The notes: generated from the letters alone by a model not told the origin. A stretch of 64,000 nucleotides of DNA from Winogradskyella luteola (GCF_019203985.1 NZ_JAGSPD010000001.1:62001-126000), one strand, 5' to 3'; positions 9,235 to 17,759 are shown, counted from the stretch's first letter. Translations and numbers: made by a program.

Positions 9235-9918
9235 ATGAAAAAGCACATTGTTGTATTAACCGGCGCTGGCACTAGTGCCGAAAGTGGTGTCAAAACATTT
9301 AGGGATCATGATGGACTTTGGGAGGGACATGATGTAATGCAGGTCGCTTCCCCCTTGGGTTTTAGAGATAATCCCGAACTGGTTTTAGATTTTTACAATC
9401 AAAGACGACGACAGCTAAAAACTGTTGAACCCAACCAAGCACACAAAGATTTAGCCAAGCTAGAAACGGATTATAAGGTGACCATAGTCACCCAAAACGT
9501 TGATGATTTACATGAGCGTGCCGGTAGTAGCGATGTAGTGCATCTTCATGGTGAATTATTAAAGGTGAGAAGTACAGGAAACCCAAGCGACATAAAAGAT
9601 TGGACAGAAGATCTCAACTTAGGTGACACATGTGAAAAAGGACATCAGCTAAGACCTCATATTGTTTGGTTTGGAGAAGATGTACCCATGATAGACATTG
9701 CTATGAAAATTTGCTATGCAGCCGATATATTGGTTATTATTGGCACGAGTATGCAAGTCTATCCTGCAGCTGGTTTAATAAATTATGTACAACCAGATAC
9801 ACCAATTTATTACATTGACCCTAAACCTGCCGTGACGAGAAACCCTAACATTAACGTTATCGCCAAATCGGCTACCAAAGGTATGACAGATCTCTTAACT
9901 ATTTTAAAAACCAGTTAA
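9235..9918 (+). CDS. cobB: NAD-dependent protein deacylase, Sir2 family (CobB/SIRT5-like)
   Basis: The 227-residue sirtuin carries TGAGTSAESGVKTFRD (NAD-binding loop), TQNVDDLHERAG and HLHGE with catalytic His105. Tyr54 and Arg57 in FYNQRRR match the Y-x-x-R signature of class III sirtuins, which remove succinyl and malonyl groups as well as acetyl. The small zinc module is unusual: only one Cys remains (CEKGHQLRPH) where CobB has four ligands. The enzyme probably reverses acidic lysine acylation in the cytoplasm. It stands alone, transcribed away from the M1 peptidase gene. Confidence 0.92.
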   Translation: MKKHIVVLTGAGTSAESGVKTFRDHDGLWEGHDVMQVASPLGFRDNPELVLDFYNQRRRQLKTVEPNQAHKDLAKLETDYKVTIVTQNVDDLHERAGSSDVVHLHGELLKVRSTGNPSDIKDWTEDLNLGDTCEKGHQLRPHIVWFGEDVPMIDIAMKICYAADILVIIGTSMQVYPAAGLINYVQPDTPIYYIDPKPAVTRNPNINVIAKSATKGMTDLLTILKTS

Positions 9919-9973
9919 TATAAAATTTTGCCATACCAACTTAGTCAGTTCGATTAATCGCCATTTTTCAAAT

Positions 9974-10009
9974 AAAGGTCAGAACATCATTATCACTCCG
10001 ACCTTTTTA
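9974..10009. terminator. Possible bidirectional terminator between the sirtuin and the lipoprotein gene
   Basis: AAAGGTC and GACCTTTTT are complementary across a loop of about 19 bases, with T runs on the plus side. It sits between two convergent genes. The long loop makes it a weak candidate. Confidence 0.4.
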
Positions 10010-10029
10010 AGGTATGTGAACTTAATAGA

Positions 10030-10551
10030 TTATTCATCAAATTTTGTAAATATAATAGTGAAGTCCTCTGTTACACCAACATGTTGATCGTTAACCTCAT
10101 CATAAAGTTCCATTTCAAAACCATTTAGTATAGTAACTGTTATAGTATTTCCAGAGATGGTTCCGACTATATCGCCTTGCTCATCATCATTTTCGACTGT
10201 AATGGTATTTCCATCTTGTGTCCAGGTCGAAGTTAATCCAAAACCATTTTGGCATTGATAAGCCTGCTCATTGTTAATATCTACATAAACATTAGTAAAA
10301 TCGATATCTATGATGACATCTCCATCATCAAAAAATTCGATAAAATTTCCATCGTAACAAGGAGTTTCTTCAAACAAATCTCTTGAGGTTGTACCATCTC
10401 CGTTAAAATCGAAGGACGATTCTACTAAAAGTGAACTTACAAGCCATCGTCCTTCTGGAGTTAAATTTGTGTTTCCATCATCATCAGAAGAACAAGACGA
10501 CATAGCGATACATAGTACAAAAAAAATTAAAGATTGAATTTTAGTTTTCAT
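10030..10551 (-). CDS. Lipocalin-like lipoprotein
   Basis: The start is taken at the ATG at 10551 (MKTKIQSLIFF), because it opens a lipoprotein signal peptide with lipobox ending SSC followed by SSDDD, a surface-export-like acidic stretch common in Bacteroidota lipoproteins. An upstream start at 10578 would add nine residues. The mature part begins with EGRWLVSS and alternates beta-strand-like segments (TWTQDGNTITV, GTISGNTITVTI), as in the lipocalin-like families of Flavobacteriia. No ligand can be predicted. It lies 95 bases downstream of the XRE gene in the same orientation. Confidence 0.7.
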   Translation of the reverse strand: MKTKIQSLIFFVLCIAMSSCSSDDDGNTNLTPEGRWLVSSLLVESSFDFNGDGTTSRDLFEETPCYDGNFIEFFDDGDVIIDIDFTNVYVDINNEQAYQCQNGFGLTSTWTQDGNTITVENDDEQGDIVGTISGNTITVTILNGFEMELYDEVNDQHVGVTEDFTIIFTKFDE

Positions 10552-10645
10552 ATTAGTGTTGATTTTGTTATTCGTCACTATATAGAAATACTAAAAGAAT
10601 GTCATCACTAAATGCAAAAACAATTTAAAAATAATAATGACCACA

Positions 10646-10846
10646 CTAATCATTATCACTCAACTTAAAAAAGTCATTAACGGGTTTATTAAATACTTTT
10701 GAGAGCTTTAACGCTAAAACCGTTGAAGGTACATAACGATTAGCTTCTATTGAGTTTATAGTTTGGCGGGAAACCCCTATTTTTTTAGCCAAATCATCTT
10801 GTGTTAAGCTTAAAATGGCACGTTCTACTTTAATTGTATTTTGCAT
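10646..10846 (-). CDS. Small XRE-family helix-turn-helix regulator
   Basis: A 66-residue protein that is almost entirely a Cro/C1-type HTH: LTQDDLAKKIGVSRQTINSIEANRYVPS, then ALKLSKVFNKPVNDFF. Members of this YozG-like group usually accompany a small integral membrane protein and control their own operon. Here the ATG overlaps the stop of such a membrane-protein gene by one base. Two operator-like repeats lie in front of the operon at 11293-11352. The ligand or signal is not known. Confidence 0.9.
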   Translation of the reverse strand: MQNTIKVERAILSLTQDDLAKKIGVSRQTINSIEANRYVPSTVLALKLSKVFNKPVNDFFKLSDND

Positions 10847-11289
10847 TATCTATTGCGCTTTAAGACTTCAAAAAACATCATCTGAATTAACAGCATAAAA
10901 GATAATACCTGAAAATAACTAAAACCATTGTTTTCGCTAGCTTCATACAAAAAATTATGTATTACATAATCTACTACAGGTTGTATCAAGGCATATAAGA
11001 CTCCGATAATAAATGCCAAAGTAAAAGACTTGGCACGCAAGGATACGATCATCTCGTCTTCCATCTTTTCTTTGGATAAGATAATGATGAGAAGCCCCAC
11101 TAATAATACTTTTCTTAAAATATCTTTTAACCATAAAGGCTCTGCTTCTGTAAATTTTAGACCTATCATAGTTAAAAAAGTGACCAAGCATAATACTGTC
11201 CCAATAGTTTTCCAACGGTTAGATAACTGAAATTGTGACCATTTTTCAATTTTGGTACGCTCACATTCTATAATCTTTTTGGTATTCAT
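10846..11289 (-). CDS. Small multi-pass membrane protein, partner of the XRE regulator
   Basis: About 147 residues with four hydrophobic segments: near TIGTVLCLVTFLTMIGL, VLLVGLLIIIL, FTLAFIIGVLYALIQPVV and VLSFMLLIQMMFF. The N-terminus is soluble and charged. I chose the ATG at 11289; a TTG at 11298 would add three residues and sits inside an operator-like repeat. No family name is assigned. The arrangement resembles the DUF2975/DUF2178-type membrane proteins coded next to small XRE repressors, so a sensing role is inferred, not shown. Confidence 0.75.
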   Translation of the reverse strand: MNTKKIIECERTKIEKWSQFQLSNRWKTIGTVLCLVTFLTMIGLKFTEAEPLWLKDILRKVLLVGLLIIILSKEKMEDEMIVSLRAKSFTLAFIIGVLYALIQPVVDYVIHNFLYEASENNGFSYFQVLSFMLLIQMMFFEVLKRNR

Positions 11290-11292
11290 AAT

Positions 11293-11352
11293 TGACAAAT
11301 ATATTTCATATTAAGTAAAATTATTTTTACTATATGACAAATATACTTTACA
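11293..11352 (-). promoter_or_regulatory. Two operator-like direct repeats upstream of the XRE operon
   Basis: Read on the minus strand, TGTAAAGTATATTTGTCA (11352-11335) and TATGAAATATATTTGTCA (11310-11293) share their last eleven bases and are each partly palindromic. Their centres are 42 bp apart, about four helical turns. The upstream copy overlaps the -7 element of the predicted promoter and the downstream copy would lie just after the transcription start, a layout suited to repression by the XRE protein. Confidence 0.5.
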
Positions 11353-11369
11353 TTTTTTTATTACACAAA
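11338..11369 (-). promoter_or_regulatory. Bacteroidota-type promoter of the XRE/membrane-protein operon
   Basis: On the minus strand a TTTG (11369-11366) is followed after 20 bases by TATATTTG (11345-11338), which fits the TTG / TAnnTTTG consensus of Bacteroidota housekeeping promoters. The start codon at 11289 lies about 49 bases beyond the -7 element. Confidence 0.55.
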
Positions 11370-11497
11370 TTGAATTTAACATACTTTAATTTATCAAAAT
11401 TTTCCTCAAAATTCGTTTAAGATTTAGATAAGTCTATTACTGGGCTTAATAGATATATTAAAACAGACAAAATCACTAAAATCAACAAAAATCAAAA

Positions 11498-12733
11498 CTA
11501 CCGATTCTTTTCCTCTATCCACTTGCTCAAATACTTGGTACTTTGCAACGTTTGATGTTGTAACATATTCCCAATAAAATTATTTTGTCGATGCAATTTT
11601 AAATTTTCTTTTAACTCTTCAAGCTTATTGAAAAATGCACCTTCAAAATCAGACATATTATAGCGTTGCTTTAATACTTCAAATCCATTTTGTTGTTTGC
11701 CTTGCCAAACCTTATTATTAGTATAAAGCTCAACAGCTTTTAATGTAAAAGCAGTTGAATTGTCTTCAATAAAACCTGGTACCTTCAAATTACCAAACAT
11801 ACCTTCTGCTGCAATACTGGACATTATACAAGGTGTTCCGTTTTGTATCGCATCAATCAGTTTACCTTTTAGTCCAGCTCCAAAGCGCAAGGGCGCCAAA
11901 CATACTTTTACATTTTGCATCACTTTGTTTACATCTTCAGTAAATCCCTTTATTAGAAATCCTTCCTTTTCATTGAGCAATTGTGTTACTTTTTGGGATT
12001 CATAAGCGCCATAAACATGTAACTCAGCTTTTGGTAATTGTTGTCGTATTAAGGGCCAAATCGATTGTTTAAGGTATAGAACCGCATCATAATTTGGTGG
12101 ATGCAAAAAATTACCAATGGTAATAAAATGTTGTCGTTCTTCAAACGTTGGTAATTGATTTTTGTTTGCTTCAGAAATTGGCTCTAGCAGAAATGGCAAA
12201 TAATAGAGTAAGCTTCTATCAATTTTGAATTGCTTCGTCAATACTTCAATTTCGGCTTCCGAAATAATTAGGTTCAAATCGCAACGATACATACTAGCTA
12301 TTTCGCGTTTTGCAATATCGTTCTGTAAATGTTCTACTGAAACTTCAACGTCTTCCTTTAAAGCCAATTGCCTGGCTTTTCTTAAACCATGAAAATCTTC
12401 AGTATCCAATATTCGTAGTGCATCAGGACATTGCTCAGCAACACGCCAACCATATTGTTCTTCAGTCATAAACCGATCGAACATTACAATTTTTGGATTT
12501 AATTCAGATATAAAAACATCAAACGAGATGTCATTCAAAAGAATAGCTTGCGTTTTTACATCAAGCTGAGATAAATCATAAGTGTTATTAGACGTTTTGG
12601 CAGCACAAGCAAATGTAATTTCATAACCATTGTTCTGAAACAGTTGAACTAATTGCAACATTCTACTGCCAGCAGCAGAACTTTTGGGCTCAGGCCAAAC
12701 CAGACCAATTATTAATAATTTTTTCGAACCCAT
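11498..12733 (-). CDS. Glycosyltransferase, GT4-like (group 1) fold
   Basis: A 411-residue protein with a GT-B fold. The N-terminal half opens with IIGLVWPEPKSSAAGSRMLQLVQLF, similar to the nucleotide-free acceptor lobe of group 1 transferases. The C-terminal half has FITIGNFLHPPN, ELHVYGAYES and FGAGLKGKLIDAIQNGTP, the usual donor-sugar-binding region including the late Lys/Glu-type loop. It probably adds a sugar to an exported glycan or glycolipid. It is not in a polysaccharide cluster; its neighbours are unrelated, so donor and acceptor remain unknown. Confidence 0.85.
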   Translation of the reverse strand: MGSKKLLIIGLVWPEPKSSAAGSRMLQLVQLFQNNGYEITFACAAKTSNNTYDLSQLDVKTQAILLNDISFDVFISELNPKIVMFDRFMTEEQYGWRVAEQCPDALRILDTEDFHGLRKARQLALKEDVEVSVEHLQNDIAKREIASMYRCDLNLIISEAEIEVLTKQFKIDRSLLYYLPFLLEPISEANKNQLPTFEERQHFITIGNFLHPPNYDAVLYLKQSIWPLIRQQLPKAELHVYGAYESQKVTQLLNEKEGFLIKGFTEDVNKVMQNVKVCLAPLRFGAGLKGKLIDAIQNGTPCIMSSIAAEGMFGNLKVPGFIEDNSTAFTLKAVELYTNNKVWQGKQQNGFEVLKQRYNMSDFEGAFFNKLEELKENLKLHRQNNFIGNMLQHQTLQSTKYLSKWIEEKNR

Positions 12734-12770
12734 AAACTACTGCTAACTATTCAATACGGTCACAAACTTA

Positions 12771-13244
12771 TTACTGTGGATCTTTTAAAAACGAATATTT
12801 TATTCGTGCGGCTTTTGCCCAAGACACCATGGCATCAATCTGTTCTTGAGATAACTTTGCATAACCATGTGACCACGTGTAGCTTTTCAACGGCATGGTT
12901 TTGGCCTCAACCATTTCTATTAACTCCTCAAGTTTATGATCTTTTTTCTTCTCGTTGTAGTCCTCCCATTTTGATACATTGAAATGTCCCTTGCCATGGT
13001 CTATATGACTCGCCAGCCAATAATTAACAGGTGTTACGGCATTATACCAAGGATAGCGTGTATGGTCACTGTGACAGTCTAAGCAAGCATTTTTTAAAAC
13101 CATTTTTACATCTTCTGGTGGATTGGTGTCTGCAAAGAATGCATTGACCGAAACGATATTGCCATCGTTCTTTTCTGGACCAAAAAATTGCGCAATTATA
13201 AAAACTATTAAAAGTAGTAGTCCAAGTTTTTTTACAATCTTCAT
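12771..13244 (-). CDS. Membrane-anchored heme-binding domain protein (c-type CxxCH)
   Basis: An N-terminal anchor (LGLLLLIVFIIAQFF) precedes a soluble domain with one covalent heme motif, CLDCHSDHTRYPWYN, followed by YWLASHIDHGKGHFNVSKW, the signature of the Bacteroidota haem_bd domain. His ligands in the ASHID and HGKGHF segments are plausible axial ligands. The length of 157 fits the family. The protein should sit in the periplasm facing outward from the inner membrane and carry electrons or bind heme; the partner is not known. The start is divergent from the next gene, with 39 bases between them. Confidence 0.88.
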   Translation of the reverse strand: MKIVKKLGLLLLIVFIIAQFFGPEKNDGNIVSVNAFFADTNPPEDVKMVLKNACLDCHSDHTRYPWYNAVTPVNYWLASHIDHGKGHFNVSKWEDYNEKKKDHKLEELIEMVEAKTMPLKSYTWSHGYAKLSQEQIDAMVSWAKAARIKYSFLKDPQ

Positions 13245-13283
13245 TTTTGATTAATTTTAAGGCTCAAAATTAAGGATTTTCTA

Positions 13284-13847
13284 TTGACAAAAGCAGAACT
13301 TTATAACGAATTAAGTTACGTTAACCACTCTCGCGAAAAACGATTGTATTACGCCAATCTGGTTATTGATAATCCAGAACTGATAGCGCCACTTTTGGAG
13401 ATTCTATTCGATGTGGATGATAAAATATCTTGCAGAGCAGCTTGGGTTTTTGAGTTTATGTGTGGTGAAAATCTTGAGGAAATCATTCCGCACCTAGACA
13501 CATTTACCCAAAATGTCTCTAAGGTACATTTAGACTCAGCTGTGCGACCAATGGCTAAAGTCTGCGAATATTTAATAAAAGCTAATTACTCTAAAGCAGA
13601 CCATAAAATAAAGCACCATCTTACCGACATACACAGGGAAAGAATTGTTGAAGCCTGTTTTGATTGGATGATAAATGACGAAAAAATAGCACCCAAGGCC
13701 TACTCAATGAATTCGCTCTACCTGTTAGGTTCTGAGTACGATTGGATCCATCCGGAATTGGCCATGATTTTAGAGCGCGATTTCTCAATGCAAAGTTCTG
13801 GGTTTAAAGCTAGAGCTAGGCATATTTTGAAGAAGATAAAACAATAA
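13284..13847 (+). CDS. HEAT-like helical repeat protein upstream of purB
   Basis: A 187-residue soluble protein made of helical pairs (PELIAPLLEILFDVDDKISCRAAWVFEFM, VRPMAKVCEYL, IVEACFDWMI, GFKARARHILKKI), consistent with a HEAT/ARM-like solenoid. It begins with TTG, since no ATG precedes the conserved-looking MTKAELYNELSYVNHSREKR segment. Homologues commonly precede purB in Flavobacteriia, and such proteins can be mislabelled as adenylosuccinate lyase through that position (family knowledge). It contains no lyase motif. Function unknown. Confidence 0.7.
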   Translation: MTKAELYNELSYVNHSREKRLYYANLVIDNPELIAPLLEILFDVDDKISCRAAWVFEFMCGENLEEIIPHLDTFTQNVSKVHLDSAVRPMAKVCEYLIKANYSKADHKIKHHLTDIHRERIVEACFDWMINDEKIAPKAYSMNSLYLLGSEYDWIHPELAMILERDFSMQSSGFKARARHILKKIKQ

Positions 13848-14023
13848 TTAGTTTAAAGTGGTGGTATTAAGTGTCTCGCAAAACTACCTCTAAAGAAGAA
13901 CGCAAACTGAATACTGAGACTGCAACCACAAAATTTATACTTTATACCAACATACTTTTTACTTAACACTAACATACTTCAAACTAACTTCACTATCTTT
14001 GATGCTTCAAAATTTTACAGCAA

Positions 14024-15367
14024 ATGGCACTTACACAGCTTAGCGCAATTTCACCAATAGATGGTCGTTACAGATCTAAAGTTGAGGCTTTAGGGAACTA
14101 TTTTTCTGAAGAAGCATTGATTAAATATCGTGTTTTGGTAGAAATCGAATATTTTATTGCATTATGTGAATTACCATTACCTCAATTAAAATCTGTATCT
14201 AGTTCAGTTTTTGAAGATTTAAGAGCCATCTACAAAAATTTTACTCCAGTAGATGCTTCAGCAATTAAGGACATAGAAAAAGTTACCAATCATGATGTTA
14301 AGGCTGTAGAATACTTTATTAAAGAAAAGTTTAATGCTCTAGATCTGTCGGATTACAAAGAGTTTATTCACTTCGGATTAACATCACAAGATATTAATAA
14401 TACAGCGGTTCCTTTGAGTATTAAGGAAGCCATGAACGATGTTTATGTTCCTGAATATCAAACTTTATTAGAGAAAATAGAAGGGTTGGCTAAAGAATGG
14501 GAAGCCATACCAATGTTGGCAAGAACGCATGGTCAGCCTGCATCACCAACACGATTGGGCAAAGAAATTAAAGTGTTTTCAGCACGATTAAAAGAGCAGT
14601 TTAACTTATTAAATGATATACCTAGTGCTGCTAAATTCGGTGGTGCTACAGGAAATTTTAATGCACATAAAGTTGCCTATCCCAATGTAGATTGGAAAAC
14701 CTTCGGAACCAAATTCGTTCAGGAAAAACTGGGTTTACAGCATTCTTTTCCAACAACGCAAATTGAGCACTACGATCATTTGGCTGCTTTGTTTGATGCC
14801 CTAAAACGTATTAATACCATTATTATAGATTTAGATAGAGATATCTGGACTTACGTATCAATGGATTACTTTAAACAGAAAATAAAAAAGGGTGAAGTTG
14901 GCAGTTCTGCTATGCCACACAAGGTAAATCCTATAGACTTTGAAAATAGTGAAGGTAATTTAGGAATTGCCAATGCTATTTTTGAACATCTATCTGCCAA
15001 ACTGCCTATTTCGAGATTACAACGCGATTTAACAGATAGTACTGTTTTAAGAAATGTTGGTGTGCCATTTGGCCATACAATTATTAGTTTTAAATCTACT
15101 TTAAAAGGTTTAGGTAAATTATTATTAAATGAAGCTAAGTTTCAACAAGACTTGGATAATAATTGGGCCGTTGTTGCAGAGGCGATACAGACCATACTAA
15201 GGCGTGAAGGCTATCCTAACCCCTATGAAGCCCTTAAAGGATTAACACGCACCAATGAAGCAATTACGGAAACATCCATTTCTAACTTTATAGATACATT
15301 AAAGGTTTCTGACTCTATTAAATCTGAGTTAAAGGCGATTTCACCAAGTAATTATACAGGTATTTAA
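14024..15367 (+). CDS. purB: Adenylosuccinate lyase
   Basis: The enzyme splits SAICAR to AICAR and adenylosuccinate to AMP in purine synthesis. The fumarase/aspartase-superfamily signature SSAMPHKVNPIDFENSEGN is near residue 295, with the TSQDINNTA and ARTHGQPASPTRLGKE active-site segments upstream. The 447 residues match the bacterial PurB length. A TATCTTTG -7 element lies at 13994-14001, 22 bases before the ATG, so purB probably has its own promoter besides any readthrough from the upstream helical-repeat gene. Confidence 0.97.
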   Translation: MALTQLSAISPIDGRYRSKVEALGNYFSEEALIKYRVLVEIEYFIALCELPLPQLKSVSSSVFEDLRAIYKNFTPVDASAIKDIEKVTNHDVKAVEYFIKEKFNALDLSDYKEFIHFGLTSQDINNTAVPLSIKEAMNDVYVPEYQTLLEKIEGLAKEWEAIPMLARTHGQPASPTRLGKEIKVFSARLKEQFNLLNDIPSAAKFGGATGNFNAHKVAYPNVDWKTFGTKFVQEKLGLQHSFPTTQIEHYDHLAALFDALKRINTIIIDLDRDIWTYVSMDYFKQKIKKGEVGSSAMPHKVNPIDFENSEGNLGIANAIFEHLSAKLPISRLQRDLTDSTVLRNVGVPFGHTIISFKSTLKGLGKLLLNEAKFQQDLDNNWAVVAEAIQTILRREGYPNPYEALKGLTRTNEAITETSISNFIDTLKVSDSIKSELKAISPSNYTGI

Positions 15368-15373
15368 ACTTAC

Positions 15374-15586
15374 ATGCCAATGAAACTCTTTCCCTTAAGT
15401 AAAAACGCCATGGCATTAAGCTTTATAGGTATTATTGCTATTGGCTTTTTTGTTGCCGGTTTATTTGAAGTATTGGACTATTTTATAATAAAAGCTTTGC
15501 TATTTAGTAGCTCTGGTGCTTTATTTTTTATTGCCTTAAACTATGCTTTAAAAAATGAAAGCAAAAAAAACCGCCCTAAAGATTAA
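15374..15586 (+). CDS. Small two-helix membrane protein downstream of purB
   Basis: 70 residues, with hydrophobic stretches MALSFIGIIAIGFFVAGLF and ALLFSSSGALFFIALNYAL and a lysine-rich tail (KNESKKNRPKD). The start is six bases after the purB stop, so it is probably co-transcribed. No family is recognised and the function is unknown. Confidence 0.65.
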   Translation: MPMKLFPLSKNAMALSFIGIIAIGFFVAGLFEVLDYFIIKALLFSSSGALFFIALNYALKNESKKNRPKD

Positions 15587-15631
15587 CTTCAAGACGATTC
15601 CCATTAACATTTTAAATAATTGTCAGTTTAT

Positions 15632-16174
15632 TTAAAAAAACTCTTTTAAAAGTCCCAGTTGACCTTCATCTACATTAGAACTTTCTATAATATCAGATAG
15701 TTTCATAAGTTCCCCAGCATTCATATTATCGCCCAGAACTCTCACTATGGCAAAACCTTTGTCACTTGAGCTTCCAAATACAATAAGCTCATCAATACTT
15801 GTTTCAGATTCGCCTAAAAATTTCACCACAAACTTTCCTTCTTTTGTAGATCCTCGCATTAGTTCTTCATACTTAACATCATTGAGAATACCTTTTACCT
15901 TCTTTAATTCTAGCTTGTATTCTTCAGTATTATCCTCAGATAATTTAAAAGCAAGTATGTTAAGCTTATCTACAGACTCATAGGCTTCTCGTTGTTCGTC
16001 AGTCATATCTACACTTTCAACATTCAATAAACTTGTTGGTGCATCTATAGAGATAAAACCGTTTTTTTCCTGATTATTTACATAATAGGTTTGTAATGTT
16101 GGTCCTTGGTTGCAACTCGTAAAAGCCGCAACCAAAAACAACACCACTATTGATTTTTTGATTGATTGTAACAT
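15632..16174 (-). CDS. DUF4252 lipoprotein
   Basis: 180 residues with a lipoprotein signal peptide ending AAFTSC followed by NQGP. The DUF4252 body includes the typical VDMTDEQREAYESVDKLNILAF and LMRGSTKEGKFVVKFLGE segments (shown in part). DUF4252 proteins are common in Bacteroidota and their function is unknown. It is the last gene of a sigma factor operon and lies six bases after a second DUF4252 gene, a paralogue without a lipobox. Confidence 0.85.
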   Translation of the reverse strand: MLQSIKKSIVVLFLVAAFTSCNQGPTLQTYYVNNQEKNGFISIDAPTSLLNVESVDMTDEQREAYESVDKLNILAFKLSEDNTEEYKLELKKVKGILNDVKYEELMRGSTKEGKFVVKFLGESETSIDELIVFGSSSDKGFAIVRVLGDNMNAGELMKLSDIIESSNVDEGQLGLLKEFF

Positions 16175-16180
16175 TAGTTC

Positions 16181-16747
16181 TTAGTTTTTCTTTCCTGCTT
16201 TTTTCAATTGCTCACCACCTGGCATATCGATTTGATTTGCGATTTTTGATACCTGTCTTAAATCAATATCTCCAGTTAAGGTCATAATTACAGTTTCAAA
16301 CTCACGTTTCTCACCATTAATTTTAACTTCGCCACCTGTCATTTCCTTAAGTCCGGTGATAAACATTAAAAGCTCTTTAACATGGTTTTCGTCCTTTCCT
16401 TCTTTAACATAGAACTTAACGGTTTGCTCACCATCTTTAATTCGCATCAGCTCTTCAAGATCAGATGATTTTAAATACTTGGTTACCGTGGCTTTCATGT
16501 CTGATGATATACCTTTATCTCCAGTAGTGAATACTTTAAAGCCTGTAATGCTTTTAGCCATCTGTACATATTCCTTAGCTTCTGGATCATCAATATCGAC
16601 ACCCATAGTGGCCAACATCTTAAACATTTTTTGATTTAAAATAACCGAAGTTACACCTTCTAAATCTTCAAACTTATCAAATACACTCTGACTGAATGAG
16701 GTCATCGAAGTAAGCATTATCGCTGCTATAATTACTATTTTTTTCAT
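16181..16747 (-). CDS. DUF4252 secreted protein
   Basis: 188 residues. A signal peptide (MKKIVIIAAIMLTSMTSFSQ) has no lipobox cysteine, so the product is expected to be periplasmic. The body shows DUF4252 features: MLATMGVDIDDPEAKEYVQM, LKSSDLEELMRIKDGEQTVKF and a run ending in KIANQIDMPGGEQL. It sits between the anti-sigma-like gene and the lipoprotein paralogue in the same orientation. A role in envelope maintenance is inferred only from the sigma factor operon. Confidence 0.85.
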   Translation of the reverse strand: MKKIVIIAAIMLTSMTSFSQSVFDKFEDLEGVTSVILNQKMFKMLATMGVDIDDPEAKEYVQMAKSITGFKVFTTGDKGISSDMKATVTKYLKSSDLEELMRIKDGEQTVKFYVKEGKDENHVKELLMFITGLKEMTGGEVKINGEKREFETVIMTLTGDIDLRQVSKIANQIDMPGGEQLKKAGKKN

Positions 16748-16771
16748 AATTCTTGTTTTTAATTTTTGTTT

Positions 16772-17263
16772 TTAATTCTTTAATAATTTGTTTGTTGTTT
16801 TACTAAATTCTGCAACGTGGCTGGCTTTTTCCAAACCAACGTTAAAGTTTTCAGAAGCTAAGCTTAAGGCGTTTATGCTCGAAGTTCCATCGCTGAACTT
16901 ATCTGAGAGCATCGCCAAAGCAGCTTTAGTTTCTAAATACATTTTTTGCTCTTCTGGCGGATAATCTGCCAAAGTTTTTGGGCCATTATTCCAATTAGGA
17001 ATAAATATTCCAAGCATAAGAACAACAACAGCTGCGACAGAAATCCATTGGTACAATTTTGTGTTCTTAGGTTTTAATGGAACGTCTTTTGTGTACTGTT
17101 CTTGTTGCGATTGCGAAAAGTATAAGAACATTGGTTTGTAATGTTCTAAATGTGGGGCTACATCTCCGTTTGCAAAATAGGCTCGTAATTGAACTTCTTC
17201 CTGTAATGTAGTCTCTGCATTATTATACTTTTCTAATAATTTTTCTATATCATTTAATACCAT
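16772..17263 (-). CDS. Probable single-pass anti-sigma factor
   Basis: 163 residues. The N-terminal soluble helix bundle (IEKLLEKYNNAETTLQEEVQL, then YFANGDVAPHLEHYKPMF) resembles Bacteroidota anti-sigma domains. One membrane helix follows near residues 70-90 (VAAVVVLMLGIFI), then a C-terminal region. Its start overlaps the 3' end of the sigma factor gene by 14 bases, the usual sign of a sigma/anti-sigma pair. The call rests on topology and context; no zinc-binding HxxxCxxC motif is present. Confidence 0.65.
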   Translation of the reverse strand: MVLNDIEKLLEKYNNAETTLQEEVQLRAYFANGDVAPHLEHYKPMFLYFSQSQQEQYTKDVPLKPKNTKLYQWISVAAVVVLMLGIFIPNWNNGPKTLADYPPEEQKMYLETKAALAMLSDKFSDGTSSINALSLASENFNVGLEKASHVAEFSKTTNKLLKN

Positions 17264-17759
17264 AGCGATGTGTATTAGTTAATTTTTCTCGTATTGTTTT
17301 TCGTGCTCTAGATAATGCAACTCTTACTGCTGTTTCGCTCATATCTAACATTTCAGCTATTTCGGCAAAATCGTATTGTTCTATATCTCTTAGCTGCACT
17401 ATTATTTTTTGTTGTTCGGGTAAATCTTCCATAATCTTAGATACCCAATCTATACTATCTCTGGCTTCAACCTGTTTTTGTAATGACGAATTGTTATCTG
17501 TATAATTACTGTGAACAATTTTTAAATTTTGTGCTTGCTTGGATTTTAACCGGTCCAAACAAAAATTCTTTGTCATGGTCATTGAAAAGGCTTCCACATT
17601 TTTATAATCACTTATCTTTTCTTTATTTCTCCACAATTTCAACAGTATCTCTTGCGTAGCATCTTCAGCTTCTTCACGAGAAACCAGTAATCGTTTTGCT
17701 AAACGAAACACTTTATCCTTAAACGGCATTACTAAGCTTACAAAATCTGCCTGCTTCAT
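17250..17759 (-). CDS. ECF-type RNA polymerase sigma factor
   Basis: Sigma-70 region 2 (FRLAKRLLVSREEAEDATQEILLKLWRN) and region 4 (LPEQQKIIVQLRDIEQYDF, then IAEMLDMSETAVRVALSRARK) are both complete, as in group 4 (ECF) sigma factors. I place the start at the ATG at 17759 because the extension from a GTG at 17819 would run upstream across the predicted -10 element at 17810-17813. That element with TGTAAC at 17830-17835 looks like an ECF promoter, so the gene is probably autoregulated. Overlapping gene order links it to the anti-sigma-like and DUF4252 genes. Confidence 0.92.
   Translation of the reverse strand: MKQADFVSLVMPFKDKVFRLAKRLLVSREEAEDATQEILLKLWRNKEKISDYKNVEAFSMTMTKNFCLDRLKSKQAQNLKIVHSNYTDNNSSLQKQVEARDSIDWVSKIMEDLPEQQKIIVQLRDIEQYDFAEIAEMLDMSETAVRVALSRARKTIREKLTNTHRYGIK

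Noticed and set aside
13860..13990. A stretch with repeated ACTG-like words before purB
   Set aside because: The copies are short and irregular; apart from the TATCTTTG element no repeat family or gene is supported.
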